Shown here: in pieces, positions 26,144-36,815 of the stretch
Layout: the number at the start of each line of letters is the position of its first letter
How positions within the stretch are numbered: position 1 is the first letter of the stretch
DNA from: Natranaerovirga hydrolytica
GTDB lineage: Bacteria > Bacillota > Clostridia > Lachnospirales > DSM-24629
NCBI RefSeq assembly: GCF_004339095.1
Contig: NZ_SMGQ01000011.1
Coordinates: 667,575-731,574 of the forward strand
Direction: 5' to 3'
Length of the DNA: 64,000 nucleotides
Made by a program: the position numbers and the translations under genes
The notes under the pieces: generated by a model
Database searches by the model: none
Told to the model about the DNA's origin: nothing
The model's input: only the letters and a program-made list of their open reading frames with translations

Positions 26144-26884
26144 TTATTCCTCCTCAAACCTATACATGAGTATAGATATAATTGATAATCCTGCTGTTTC
26201 TGTTCTTAATATCCTTTTGCCTAAAGTGATTGGTTTTGCACCTTGTCCAACAGCTTGTTTAATTTCTTCTTCTTCAAAGCCACCTTCAGGTCCAATAAAT
26301 ATACCGACTGTTTTCACATTAAGGTTATCAATAATTTCCTTGGTTGCCTTCATATTAGTAGCTTTTTCATATGGTATTACCACGACATCTACTTGGCTAG
26401 TAGCATAATCCAATGCTTCTTTATAAATCATAATGTTTTTAACTTTGGGTATTATACCTCTTTTAGATTGCTTTGCAGCTGCTAAAGAAATGCCATTCCA
26501 TCTTTCGATTTTTTTACTTTCCTTTTTCTTGTCTAGCTTGACAATGGTTCGTTTAGTCTGTATAGGAACGATTTCAAAAACCCCTAATTCAACAGCCTTT
26601 TGTATAATTAATTCTAGCTTATCATTTTTAGGAAGTCCTTGAAATAATATGATTTTTGTTTTTAATTCTGTATTAGATTTATTTTCTTGTTGTATAATTG
26701 CAATAATTTCATTAGTGTGTATCTCATCTATTATACAACAGTATTCCTTAGCTTGTCCATTGCAAATTTCTATTTCATCGCCTATTTTTAATCTTAATAC
26801 ATTCTTGATATGATTAAAATCACTACCTGTAATTTTGATTTTATTATCATCTATTTGTTTTTCTTCAATAAAAAATCGATGCAT
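26144..26884 (-). CDS. rsmE: 16S rRNA (uracil-1498-N3)-methyltransferase
   Basis: 246 residues: N-terminal PUA-like domain (MHRFFIEEKQ, NHIKNVLRLKIGDEIEICNG) and a SPOUT methyltransferase domain with trefoil-knot motifs FIGPEGGFEEEEI and LGKRILRTETAGLS. It methylates U1498 of 16S rRNA in the decoding site. It follows prmA as in many Firmicutes (dnaJ-prmA-rsmE). ATG 26884 is chosen for its AAGGAG site over an upstream ATG. Confidence 0.96.
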   Translation of the reverse strand: MHRFFIEEKQIDDNKIKITGSDFNHIKNVLRLKIGDEIEICNGQAKEYCCIIDEIHTNEIIAIIQQENKSNTELKTKIILFQGLPKNDKLELIIQKAVELGVFEIVPIQTKRTIVKLDKKKESKKIERWNGISLAAAKQSKRGIIPKVKNIMIYKEALDYATSQVDVVVIPYEKATNMKATKEIIDNLNVKTVGIFIGPEGGFEEEEIKQAVGQGAKPITLGKRILRTETAGLSIISILMYRFEEE

Positions 26885-26977
26885 ATTTTTCTCCTTAAAA
26901 TCATACAACCTAAATTTATTCTACTGTTCATTCTAATAAAAACCATTCATATATCACAAATAGAATAAAACAAATAC

Positions 26978-27045
26978 TGTAATAATAGAAGCAATATGGT
27001 TTATAAAAATACATGGGATCACGTATTATCGCTTCTACTATTACA
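26978..27045 (-). other. Long inverted repeat between prmA and rsmE
   Basis: TGTAATAATAGAAGC (26978-26992) and GCTTCTACTATTACA (27031-27045) pair over 15 positions with one mismatch, enclosing 38 nt. No real T tract follows on the minus strand, so it looks more like a leader hairpin or processing site for rsmE-cheY than a terminator. Confidence 0.55.
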
Positions 27046-27106
27046 AAATTTGAGGAGATTCTAGATATTGCCTATATTTTCTAATAGGATCATTGGTCAA
27101 ATGTGT

Positions 27107-28033
27107 TTAATTTTTTGCTATTATAGATGCCCATTCACCTTTTTTATTAATTTCTATGATTTGTAATCCTTGTTTTTCTATAGCAACAGTAACGTCTTTA
27201 ACTTTATCTAATATAATGCCTGAACTGATAAAATAACCGTTCTCTGCCAATACTTTATTAATATCTTGGGTTAAATGTATGATGACATCTGCTAGTATAT
27301 TAGCAACCACTATATTTGCTTTTTTATCAATATTTTCAAGCAAATTGCCTTGATAAACACTGACGTTGTTAGCAACCTTGTTGACTTTCACATTTTCTTT
27401 TGCCACAGTGACTGCTACTGGATCGATATCTGTACAGATAACTTCACGTGCACCTAATTTAGAAGCCACTATGCCTAGTATACCACTTCCACAACCAATA
27501 TCATATACACTATCTTTACTATTAAGATATTTTTTTATACCACTCACACATAAACTTGTGGTTTCATGGGTTCCTGTACCAAATGCCATTCCAGGATCTA
27601 TTTCTATAATAATATCATCTTTTTCGTTATTTTTCAAAGTCTCCCAAGTCGGTTTGACAATAATGTGCTCTTCAACTTTAAAAGGCTTAAAGTACTTTTT
27701 CCAATTTTCTGCCCAATCTTTTTCATCGGTTATTATTTTTTCTAATGCTTTACTACCTACTGGCATAAACTCACTAATTTGCTCTAAAATAGTAGTTACT
27801 TCTTTTATCATATCTTTATTGTCTTCTTCAGATACATAAAATTTGATACAAGCACTATTGTCATTGGTATTTTGTTCCTCTAATATATCAACAAACATCT
27901 TTTCTTTGTCTTGTTCACTTAAAGGGACATTGTCCTCAACTTCAATACCTTGTATGCCTATTTCATATAATTTATAGCTAATTATATCCACAGCTTCTGA
28001 AGTTGTCTTTAATTTATATTGTATCCACTTCAA
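27107..28033 (-). CDS. prmA: Ribosomal protein L11 methyltransferase
   Basis: 308 residues: N-terminal substrate-recognition domain (MKWIQYKLKTTSEAVDIISY) and a class I methyltransferase domain with SAM loop VYDIGCGSGILGIVASKLG, preceded by DPGMAFGTGTHETT, a PrmA hallmark, and VVANILADVI. It trimethylates ribosomal protein L11. The start is a TTG with AAGGAG about 10 nt upstream. It is the last gene of the heat-shock operon block, 14 nt after dnaJ. Confidence 0.96.
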   Translation of the reverse strand: MKWIQYKLKTTSEAVDIISYKLYEIGIQGIEVEDNVPLSEQDKEKMFVDILEEQNTNDNSACIKFYVSEEDNKDMIKEVTTILEQISEFMPVGSKALEKIITDEKDWAENWKKYFKPFKVEEHIIVKPTWETLKNNEKDDIIIEIDPGMAFGTGTHETTSLCVSGIKKYLNSKDSVYDIGCGSGILGIVASKLGAREVICTDIDPVAVTVAKENVKVNKVANNVSVYQGNLLENIDKKANIVVANILADVIIHLTQDINKVLAENGYFISSGIILDKVKDVTVAIEKQGLQIIEINKKGEWASIIAKN

Positions 28034-28047
28034 CCAAAAGCATCTCC

Positions 28048-29184
28048 TTATTTCATGGCATCCTTTACTTTATCAAAAAATTTCTTTTTACCTTCATGTA
28101 CTTCTTCACCTGATACTTGTGCCAATTCTCTTATTACTTTTGTTTCTTCTTCTGTTAACTTTGTTGGCACATCTACTTTTATGGTTACAATATGGTCTCC
28201 TCTAATGTTTTTGTTATTCAAATGAGGAACACCTTTTCCTTTAAGTCTGATTTCAGTATGACTTTGTGTACCTGCTTTAATGGTGTAATCTTCTTCTCCA
28301 TCTATTGTCTTAATCTTAATATCTGCGCCTAAAGCAGCTTTAACAAATGAAATGGTTTTTGATGAATATAAATCATAGCCTTCTCTTTGAAAAGCAGGGT
28401 GTCTTTCAACAGAAACAGTGACTAAAAGGTCGCCTCTTGGCCCACCATTGCTTCCTGGTTCTCCTTTTTCTCTTACTCTAATGCTTTGACCATGATCAAT
28501 ACCTGCTGGAATGCTTATGGCTATTTTTTTACGTTCGCTTTTATAACCTGAGCCATGACACGTACCGCATTTGTCTTTTATGACTTGACCAGTTCCTTGA
28601 CAAACATTACATGTTTTTACACTGGTTACTGCACCAAAAAGTGTCTGTTGATTGTATCTAACTTGACCTGCCCCTTTACATTGAGAACAAGTTTCTGGAT
28701 GTGTACCTGGTTTTGCTCCTGTTCCTGAACATGTGTTGCATTCTTCTTGTGAATTAATTTCGATTTCTTTTTCAACGCCAAAAATGGCTTCCTTAAAATC
28801 TAAATGTATAATTTTTCTAATATTAGCACCTTTTGTTGGCGCATTTCTTCTTCTTTGACTGCCTCCGCCACCAAAGAAATCACCAAATATATCACCAAAT
28901 ATATCGCCCATATCAAACTCAAATCCGCCGCCAAATCCTTGACCACCTGCACCATTAGAAAAGGCAGAATGACCAAATTGGTCATATTGAGCTCTTTTAT
29001 TACTATCACTAAGGACTTCATAAGCTTCTGAAGCTTCTTTAAATTTCACTTCTGCTTCTTTATCTCCAGGATTCATATCTGGATGATATTGCTTAGCTAC
29101 TCTTCTATATGCTTTTTTCAATTCTGCATCTGATGCATTTTTACTGACACCTAATATATCATAATAATCTCTTTTATCAGGCAC
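28048..29184 (-). CDS. dnaJ: Chaperone DnaJ (Hsp40)
   Basis: 378 residues: J domain (1-70) with HPD in [11 protein letters not shown], Gly/Phe-rich linker ([20 protein letters not shown]), four CxxCxGxG zinc repeats ([32 protein letters not shown]) and C-terminal substrate domain. It stimulates DnaK ATPase and delivers clients. It starts at GTG with GGAAGGG upstream. It lies 94 nt after dnaK, with an intervening hairpin that may lower its dose relative to DnaK. Confidence 0.97.
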   Translation of the reverse strand: MPDKRDYYDILGVSKNASDAELKKAYRRVAKQYHPDMNPGDKEAEVKFKEASEAYEVLSDSNKRAQYDQFGHSAFSNGAGGQGFGGGFEFDMGDIFGDIFGDFFGGGGSQRRRNAPTKGANIRKIIHLDFKEAIFGVEKEIEINSQEECNTCSGTGAKPGTHPETCSQCKGAGQVRYNQQTLFGAVTSVKTCNVCQGTGQVIKDKCGTCHGSGYKSERKKIAISIPAGIDHGQSIRVREKGEPGSNGGPRGDLLVTVSVERHPAFQREGYDLYSSKTISFVKAALGADIKIKTIDGEEDYTIKAGTQSHTEIRLKGKGVPHLNNKNIRGDHIVTIKVDVPTKLTEEETKVIRELAQVSGEEVHEGKKKFFDKVKDAMK

Positions 29185-29227
29185 TTTTTTTCACCCTTCC
29201 AAATAAACTTCATTCTTATTATTGTTT

Positions 29228-29259
29228 AAAAGCCAAAGAGCAATTTGCCTTTGGCTTTT
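29228..29259 (-). terminator. Hairpin between dnaK and dnaJ
   Basis: AAAAGCCAAAG pairs perfectly with CTTTGGCTTTT (11 bp, 10-nt loop) shortly after the dnaK stop. The T tract is short, so partial termination or mRNA 3' protection is likely. Confidence 0.7.
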
Positions 29260-29278
29260 ATAAAACACTTATACCATT

Positions 29279-31138
<1,860 letters not shown>

Positions 31139-31164
31139 TTATATATTAAGTACTTCTATATTTT

Positions 31165-31209
31165 ATAATAACTCAGCCTATGCCTCTTGCTGACCCATGA
31201 GACACAAGA
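31165..31209 (-). repeat. Half-unit (hairpin B) of the structured repeat family before dnaK
   Basis: Read on the minus strand, a 44-nt stretch ending at 31165 matches 60959-61002 at 38 of 44 positions by hand alignment, including CTTGTGTCTC and CAGCAAGAGGCATA. It folds into the same hairpin with one internal mismatch. It begins a few bases after the grpE stop and ends about 40 nt before dnaK. No A-type hairpin is present here. Confidence 0.7.
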
Positions 31210-31221
31210 TTTGTTGAAACA

Positions 31222-31800
31222 TTAATTAGCAACTTTAACCATACTATGTCTTAAAACTTCTTCTTTATACATATAACCTTTTTGAAATTCTTCTATTATG
31301 ATATTGTCTCCATATTGATCATCTTCAATATGCATAACTGCATTGTGATATTTCGGGTCAAACTCTTGTTCTAATGCATCAATGACTTTTATATCATAGC
31401 CTTCTAACATTTCTAAGAACTGTTTATAAATCATTTCCACACCTTGAAGGAAGGTATCTTTTTCTCCATCTTCATTTGAATTTCCAGATAAAGCTCTTTC
31501 AAAATTATCAATTAAAGGTAAAATCTGTTCTAGAACGTCTTTTTTTCCTTTATCATACATTTGTGATTTTTCTTTTTCAGTTCTTTTTCTGTAGTTATCA
31601 AATTCAGCCATTGTGCGTTTCAGTCTGTCTACATACTCATCTAGCTTTTCATCTTTATCGTCTTTTTTCTTTTTTTTGTCTTTTTTCTTATCTTTTTTAA
31701 CCTCTGCTTCTTCCTGTATTTCTTCTTTTGCTACAGTTTCATCTTGGGTATTATCCAGATTTTCTTCAATAATGATGTCTTCTTCTTTGTTCTTATCCAT
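31222..31800 (-). CDS. grpE: Nucleotide exchange factor GrpE
   Basis: 192 residues: a highly charged N-terminal region (VKKDKKKDKKKKKDDKDEK), a long coiled-coil (YVDRLKRTMAEFDNYRKRTE) and the beta-wing domain with the end motif GYMYKEEVLRHSMVKVAN. It is the exchange factor that releases ADP from DnaK and a thermosensor. It lies between hrcA (21 nt) and dnaK. The start ATG has AAAGGTGG upstream. Confidence 0.96.
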   Translation of the reverse strand: MDKNKEEDIIIEENLDNTQDETVAKEEIQEEAEVKKDKKKDKKKKKDDKDEKLDEYVDRLKRTMAEFDNYRKRTEKEKSQMYDKGKKDVLEQILPLIDNFERALSGNSNEDGEKDTFLQGVEMIYKQFLEMLEGYDIKVIDALEQEFDPKYHNAVMHIEDDQYGDNIIIEEFQKGYMYKEEVLRHSMVKVAN

Positions 31801-31821
31801 TTGGTAACTCCACCTTTCATT

Positions 31822-32859
31822 TTACTCATTAGATGAACTCTCATTTAAAATTCGATTGACTTTTCTAATCGTGTAGTTAAGCATAGAAACGGCATTTACA
31901 TAATCCATTCTTTTAGGCCCAATAATACCAATTGTTCCAATATTATCATCGCCAAGATTATACGTTGTGGTTATAAAACTACAGTCTTCTAAAGACTTTA
32001 GGGAATTTTCATTGCCGATTAGTATTTTTATTTCTTTATTAAAATTTTGAGTAACATCTTGTATCATAGCTAACAATAATCCTTTTTCTTCTAATGTGTA
32101 TAGGATTTCAGCAGCTTTTTCTATGTTATTAAATTCTGGACATTTTAATAAATTGTTGGCACCACTTGTATATAAGTCAACTTCATCTACAGACTTAACG
32201 GTTTTGACAATGGCTTCTAATACACCATTTATAATGTCACTATAGACACCCACTTGACTTTTAAGCTGTAAGATAATCTCCAAGTTAATTTGTTGAATAT
32301 TTAAGCCCTGTAGATTTTTATTAAGCAGACCATTAATTTTAGCTAAAGTCTCTTCTTCCACTGGATAATTAACAATTAATAAGTGATTTTTAATCAGATT
32401 ACCTTCTACAACAATAACAGTCAGTATATTTCTTTCGTCTATTAAAACCAACTGTATATGCTTAAGTTTTGTTTTTTTATATTGTGGTGTTGTTACAATT
32501 GTTGTGTAGTTGGTTTGTACTGCCAATGTTTTTGCTATGTCTTGTAATAATCCTTCTATTCTATCTACTTTTTCTAGGATAAATTCCATTTCAACTTTTT
32601 CTGGAAACATCTTAGCTTTTAAAAGATTATCCACATAAAGTCTATACCCTTCATCTGAAGGAATTCTACCTGCTGATGTATACGGTTGAATAATTAAACC
32701 CAATTCTTCTAAATCAGACATTTCATTTCTTACTGTAGCAGAACTAATGCCTAAGTCATAATGTTTTGAAATGGTCCTAGAACCAACAGGTTCTGCAGAT
32801 TCTAAATAATTTAATATAATAGCTTGCAAAATCTTTATTTTTCTTTCATTTAATTCCAT
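31822..32859 (-). CDS. hrcA: Heat-inducible transcription repressor HrcA
   Basis: 345 residues: winged-helix domain (LQAIILNYLESAEPVGSRTI, GISSATVRNEMSDLEELGLI) and the inserted dimerisation domain, ending GIIGPKRMDYVNAVSMLNY. It represses class I heat-shock genes by binding CIRCE, with GroEL as cofactor. A perfect CIRCE lies 57 nt upstream, so the gene is autoregulated. ATG 32859 is chosen over GTG 32868, which touches the AAAGGAT ribosome site. Confidence 0.97.
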   Translation of the reverse strand: MELNERKIKILQAIILNYLESAEPVGSRTISKHYDLGISSATVRNEMSDLEELGLIIQPYTSAGRIPSDEGYRLYVDNLLKAKMFPEKVEMEFILEKVDRIEGLLQDIAKTLAVQTNYTTIVTTPQYKKTKLKHIQLVLIDERNILTVIVVEGNLIKNHLLIVNYPVEEETLAKINGLLNKNLQGLNIQQINLEIILQLKSQVGVYSDIINGVLEAIVKTVKSVDEVDLYTSGANNLLKCPEFNNIEKAAEILYTLEEKGLLLAMIQDVTQNFNKEIKILIGNENSLKSLEDCSFITTTYNLGDDNIGTIGIIGPKRMDYVNAVSMLNYTIRKVNRILNESSSNE

Positions 32860-32915
32860 AGATTTCACATCCTTTATGATGAAAAGCCAGTTAAAAGTAA
32901 ATTTGTTTTATATTG

Positions 32916-32942
32916 TTAGCACTCTTTTAATGTGAGTGCTAA
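32916..32942. promoter_or_regulatory. CIRCE operator (HrcA binding site)
   Basis: TTAGCACTC, nine bases, GAGTGCTAA: an exact consensus CIRCE located 12 nt downstream of the hrcA -10 box, where bound HrcA would block the hrcA-grpE-dnaK-dnaJ promoter. Confidence 0.97.
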
Positions 32943-32953
32943 CTTTTGTTTTT

Positions 32954-32990
32954 AAAATATCACTTGAACGCAGTTTTGTCAAGTGATATT
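32954..32990 (-). promoter_or_regulatory. SigA promoter of the heat-shock operon inside a 12-bp inverted repeat
   Basis: TTGACA (32977-32982) and TATTTT (32954-32959) are 17 nt apart on the minus strand. The same DNA forms a perfect inverted repeat, AATATCACTTGA (32956-32967) with TCAAGTGATATT (32979-32990), so both hexamers lie within or at the edge of the arms. It could be a second operator besides CIRCE, or a terminator of hemW that doubles as promoter. Confidence 0.8.
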
Positions 32991-33081
32991 TATATATTTA
33001 TATGTTTTTTTGCCTTTTTAGTTTAATAATAACTGTTATTAGACTATGATATCAGCACATCTTTTGGCTTGATGAAAGTTT

Positions 33082-34221
33082 TTATTCTAATAAAAATTCA
33101 CTTAATACATAGTTACTTAAATCTATACCTTTTTGAGTTAAACAAACCTGATCTTTATCGTGACGTATGAATTGTTCTTTTTCTAAGTTATTAAGTACAT
33201 CACCATATATTGCCTCAATAGATACATTAAAAGTTGTTTCAAACTCTTTTTTACTGACCCCTTTGATTAACCTTAAACCTAAAAACATATACTCTTCCAT
33301 ATGTTCTTTTTTAGTAATAATATGTTTTGTCTCAATAATTTCATTAAGATCAAATGATTGATTGATATAATGGGTCAAGCTTTCTGTGTTTTTTTGTCTC
33401 ACACCATTCATATAAGAAGAAGCCCCTAAACCTAGACCTAAATATTCTTTATCTGTCCAATAAGCTTTATTATGATAACATTCAAAGCCTTCTTTTGCAA
33501 AGTTAGACGTTTCATACTGTTTGTAGCCTGCATCTTTTAAGGTTTTTTGTGCTACATAATACATTTCTCGCTCTAATGACTCTTCTATATCTTTCACTTC
33601 ACCCTTTTGATACAGATTATAAAAAGGTGTATCTTTTTCAATAATCAAACTATAAGCAGATATATGGTCGGGCTGTAGCTTAACGACTTTTTCTAATGTG
33701 TCTTTCCAGTTCCTAAGACTTTGATTAGGCAAACCAAATATCAAGTCTATATTGATGTTCTTAAAACCCATTTGTCTAGCCAACCAATAGGTTTGTAAAA
33801 ATTCATTATAACTATGCACCCGACCTATTTTCTTTAATAAATCATCTTCTGTTGATTGCAAACCAATACTCAGACGATTGATGCCATTATCCTGATAGGT
33901 TTGTAGCTTTTTCTTATCGACTGTTCCTGGATTAATCTCTATTGTTGATTCAATGGTTTGACTTAAGTGGCATTTTTCATTAATACTATGCCATATTTTT
34001 TCTATATTAGCACTAGATAGAATGGACGGTGTGCCTCCGCCCATAAAAATGCTCTCAATATGATAGTTTTCTAATACATCTGTATAAGCTTTTATTTCTT
34101 TTATTAATGCTTTTATATAATCCTCTTGTTTGGCTGGATTGGCTTCAAATGATAAAAAATCACAATAATAGCATTTTCTTTTACAAAAAGGCAAATGGAT
34201 ATATAAACTTAATGGTTTCAT
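33082..34221 (-). CDS. hemW: Radical SAM heme chaperone HemW
   Basis: 379 residues: radical SAM core with CKRKCYYCDF (three cluster Cys), GGGTPSIL, then RLSIGLQSTED and NIDLIFGLPNQS, and the HemN C-terminal domain (SNFAKEGFECYHNKAYW). The CxxxCxxC context and position right after lepA mark HemW, which hands heme to membrane enzymes, rather than the coproporphyrinogen oxidase HemN. Its ATG directly follows the lepA stop with no gap. Confidence 0.94.
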   Translation of the reverse strand: MKPLSLYIHLPFCKRKCYYCDFLSFEANPAKQEDYIKALIKEIKAYTDVLENYHIESIFMGGGTPSILSSANIEKIWHSINEKCHLSQTIESTIEINPGTVDKKKLQTYQDNGINRLSIGLQSTEDDLLKKIGRVHSYNEFLQTYWLARQMGFKNINIDLIFGLPNQSLRNWKDTLEKVVKLQPDHISAYSLIIEKDTPFYNLYQKGEVKDIEESLEREMYYVAQKTLKDAGYKQYETSNFAKEGFECYHNKAYWTDKEYLGLGLGASSYMNGVRQKNTESLTHYINQSFDLNEIIETKHIITKKEHMEEYMFLGLRLIKGVSKKEFETTFNVSIEAIYGDVLNNLEKEQFIRHDKDQVCLTQKGIDLSNYVLSEFLLE

Positions 34222-36033
34222 TTAATCACCTAATTTTAAAACACTCATAAACGCTTTTTGAGGCACTTCTACATTACCCACTTGTCTCATACGTTTTTTA
34301 CCTTCTTTTTGTTTTTCAAGTAATTTTCTTTTTCTTGAAATATCTCCACCATAACATTTAGACAATACGTCTTTTCGCATTGCTTTTATGGTTTCTCTTG
34401 CAATTACCTTGTTACCTACAGCTGATTGAATTGGAATCTCAAACATATGTCTTGGTATTTCCTCTTTCAATTTTTCTGTAATTTTTTTGCCTCTTTCGTA
34501 AGCTTTGTCTCTATGAACGATCATAGAAAAAGCATCTACTACTTCTTTATTAATTAATACATCTAATTTTACTAAGTCTGACTCTTTATACCCTTTTAAC
34601 TCATAATCAAAAGACGCATATCCTCTTGTTTTAGATTTTAAGGCATCAAAAAAGTCAAATATAATTTCATTTAATGGAATTTCATAATGTAATATGGCTC
34701 TATTCTCATCAATATAATCCATACCAAGATATTCGCCTCGTCTATCTTGGGTTAATTCCATAATCGGCCCAATATATTCTGTAGGAACCATTATTTCTGC
34801 AGAGACAAAAGGTTCTTCCATTGTTTTAATAGTTGATGGTTCTGGCATATCCGATGGATTGGCCAGTTCAATAAATTCTCCATCTGTCTTATACACCTTA
34901 TAGATAACCCCTGGTGCTGTTGCAACAATGTCTAAGTCATATTCTCTTTCCAATCTTTCTTGGATAATTTCCATATGCAACAAACCTAAAAAGCCACATC
35001 TAAAACCAAAGCCTAATGCAACCGATGTCTCAGGTTCAAATTGTAATGCCGCATCATTAAGTTGTAGTTTTTCCAGCGCTTCTCTAATGTCTTGATACTT
35101 TGTACCTTCTGCTGGGTACAGACCACAAAATACCATTGGATTAACTTTTTTATATCCAGGCAACATTTCTGCTGTGGGATTATTGGCTTCTGTTATTGTA
35201 TCTCCAACCCTTGTGTCTTGTACATTTTTAATGCTGGCTGAAATAAAACCTACCATACCTGATGATAATTCATCTGTTTGTAAGAATTGACCTGCACCAA
35301 AATATCCTAACTCTACCACTTCAAATTCTTTTTTTGTAGCCATCATTTTAATTTTTGTGCCTTTTTTTACCTTACCTTCTTTTATTCTACAAGAAACAAT
35401 AACTCCTTTATAAGGATCAAACATAGAATCAAATATTAATGCTTTTAATGGCTTATTTTCATCTCCATTAGGCGCAGGAATAGATTTTACAATTTGCTCT
35501 AGTACATCTTCTATATTTTTACCTTCTTTTGCTGAGATTAAAGGTGCATTAGAAGCATCTAAACCAATAACATCTTCAATTTCTTTTTTTACCCTTTCTG
35601 GATCTGCACTGGGTAAGTCAATTTTATTTATAACAGGTAAGATTTCCAGATCATGTTCTAGTGCCAAATACACATTTGCCATGGTTTGAGCTTCAATTCC
35701 TTGAGCCGCATCTACAATTAATATGGCTCCTTCACAAGCAGCTAAACTTCTTGACACTTCATAATTAAAGTCAACATGTCCTGGTGTATCTATTAAATTA
35801 AATACGTATTCTTGTCCGTCTTCTGCTTTGTATACCAACCTTACGGATTGAGCTTTTATAGTAATGCCTCTTTCTCTTTCTAAATCCATATTGTCTAGTA
35901 CTTGCTCTTGCATTTCTCTTTCTGTTAGCAAACCTGTTTTTTGAATGATACGGTCTGCTAATGTAGATTTACCATGATCTATATGTGCTATAATACAAAA
36001 ATTTCTAATATTTTCTTGTCCATTATTTGCCAT
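34222..36033 (-). CDS. lepA: Translation elongation factor 4 (LepA)
   Basis: 603 residues: GTPase domain with [33 protein letters not shown] and [10 protein letters not shown], then domains II, III and V and the LepA-specific C-terminal domain ([40 protein letters not shown]). A ribosome-associated GTPase proposed to back-translocate or aid subunit biogenesis. It has its own promoter and is followed by hemW. ATG 36033 has AAGGAGG. Confidence 0.98.
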   Translation of the reverse strand: MANNGQENIRNFCIIAHIDHGKSTLADRIIQKTGLLTEREMQEQVLDNMDLERERGITIKAQSVRLVYKAEDGQEYVFNLIDTPGHVDFNYEVSRSLAACEGAILIVDAAQGIEAQTMANVYLALEHDLEILPVINKIDLPSADPERVKKEIEDVIGLDASNAPLISAKEGKNIEDVLEQIVKSIPAPNGDENKPLKALIFDSMFDPYKGVIVSCRIKEGKVKKGTKIKMMATKKEFEVVELGYFGAGQFLQTDELSSGMVGFISASIKNVQDTRVGDTITEANNPTAEMLPGYKKVNPMVFCGLYPAEGTKYQDIREALEKLQLNDAALQFEPETSVALGFGFRCGFLGLLHMEIIQERLEREYDLDIVATAPGVIYKVYKTDGEFIELANPSDMPEPSTIKTMEEPFVSAEIMVPTEYIGPIMELTQDRRGEYLGMDYIDENRAILHYEIPLNEIIFDFFDALKSKTRGYASFDYELKGYKESDLVKLDVLINKEVVDAFSMIVHRDKAYERGKKITEKLKEEIPRHMFEIPIQSAVGNKVIARETIKAMRKDVLSKCYGGDISRKRKLLEKQKEGKKRMRQVGNVEVPQKAFMSVLKLGD

Positions 36034-36070
36034 TAGAAATTTGCCTCCTTGAATGTTTATACTGATGGTT

Positions 36071-36099
36071 ATTATAGCATAGACTTATTTTTCATACAA
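36071..36099 (-). promoter_or_regulatory. SigA promoter of lepA-hemW
   Basis: TTGTAT (36094-36099), 17 nt, TATAAT (36071-36076) with an extended TGC before the -10 box. Confidence 0.78.
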
Positions 36100-36180
36100 T
36101 ATATTTCATTTTTCTTTTCTAAAAACAGGACTCTAGACCATCAGCCTATTGAATATAGTACTAATGATCCATTCAAATTT

Positions 36181-36285
36181 CTTATATCACTTCGTTTTGT
36201 GTCGCTCCAAACCCAGCAGTACAAAGGTTATCAACAAATTATAATTGCAAATCCCTACAAGCAAGTTTGCAAATTAATACTTTCA
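36181..36285 (-). repeat. Diverged full unit (hairpins A and B) of the structured repeat family
   Basis: On the minus strand from 36285: TGAAAGTATTAATTTGCAAA, then CTTG-CTTG-TAGG where the argG copies have CTTA-CTCG-TAAG, then GGATTTG; further on TTGATAACCT and GAGC align with 61054-61084, ending in TGATATAAG like TGATATAAT before argG. The A-to-G changes keep pairing as G-U. It fills most of the 342-nt lepA / membrane-protein gap, whose remainder holds the lepA promoter and a weak promoter-like stretch (TTGATG with TATAAA near 36310-36340) for the plus-strand gene. Confidence 0.65.
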
Positions 36286-36375
36286 TTTTTGCATTGCAAT
36301 AAACTTTTTTTGATGTTAAAATATTTAATAATATAAAAAATTATTAAAAATCTTTTTAACACAAGGAGGTATTTT

Positions 36376-36747
36376 ATGCAAGATTATTACTCAGAGGAAA
36401 AAGACCCAAACGAAAGCATTCAACCACCTAACCCAGCAACCAAACATTCTGGTGTTGGTATTGCTTCTTTCGTGATTTCTCTAATTGTTGGTGTTATTAT
36501 GTTTGCTAACATTATGTATGCAGGATATGTTAGTCTCAATATGCACACTTATGATTTTCAGTCTCTTGAAGCTGTTTTATTAATTGTTGGTGCTATTATG
36601 ATCTTATCACTCATTATTTGCTTAGTGGGTTTAGGGTTAGGTATTGCCGGGCTCATTCAAAAGAACCGAAAAAGAGTATTTTCCATATTAGGTGTTGTAT
36701 TTAATGGCCTGGGTCTTTTATTTATGCTTATTATGCTGTTATTTTAA
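36376..36747 (+). CDS. Small membrane protein, DUF4190-like
   Basis: 123 residues: a polar N-terminal tail rich in Pro, Asn and Glu (about 30 residues), then three hydrophobic segments (GIASFVISLIVGVIMFANIM; LLIVGAIMILSLIICLVGLG; SILGVVFNGLGLLFMLIMLL) with GIAGLIQKNRK between the last two. The layout, especially G-x-x-LGIAGLI and a final VFNGLGLL, resembles DUF4190-type proteins of unknown role. It is a single-gene unit on plus, with an AAGGAGG site, inserted between spoIIP and lepA. Confidence 0.72.
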   Translation: MQDYYSEEKDPNESIQPPNPATKHSGVGIASFVISLIVGVIMFANIMYAGYVSLNMHTYDFQSLEAVLLIVGAIMILSLIICLVGLGLGIAGLIQKNRKRVFSILGVVFNGLGLLFMLIMLLF

Positions 36748-36770
36748 ATTACCGTTAATTGATAAACATT

Positions 36771-36815
36771 AAAAAGCCCATAGAAAAATCTTAAACTTTC
36801 TATAGGCCTTTTTTT
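36771..36815. terminator. Bidirectional terminator between the membrane-protein gene and spoIIP
   Basis: AAAAAGCC-C-ATAGAAA pairs with TTTCTAT-A-GGCCTTTTTTT around a 10-nt loop; runs of A and T on the two sides serve both converging genes. Confidence 0.8.
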
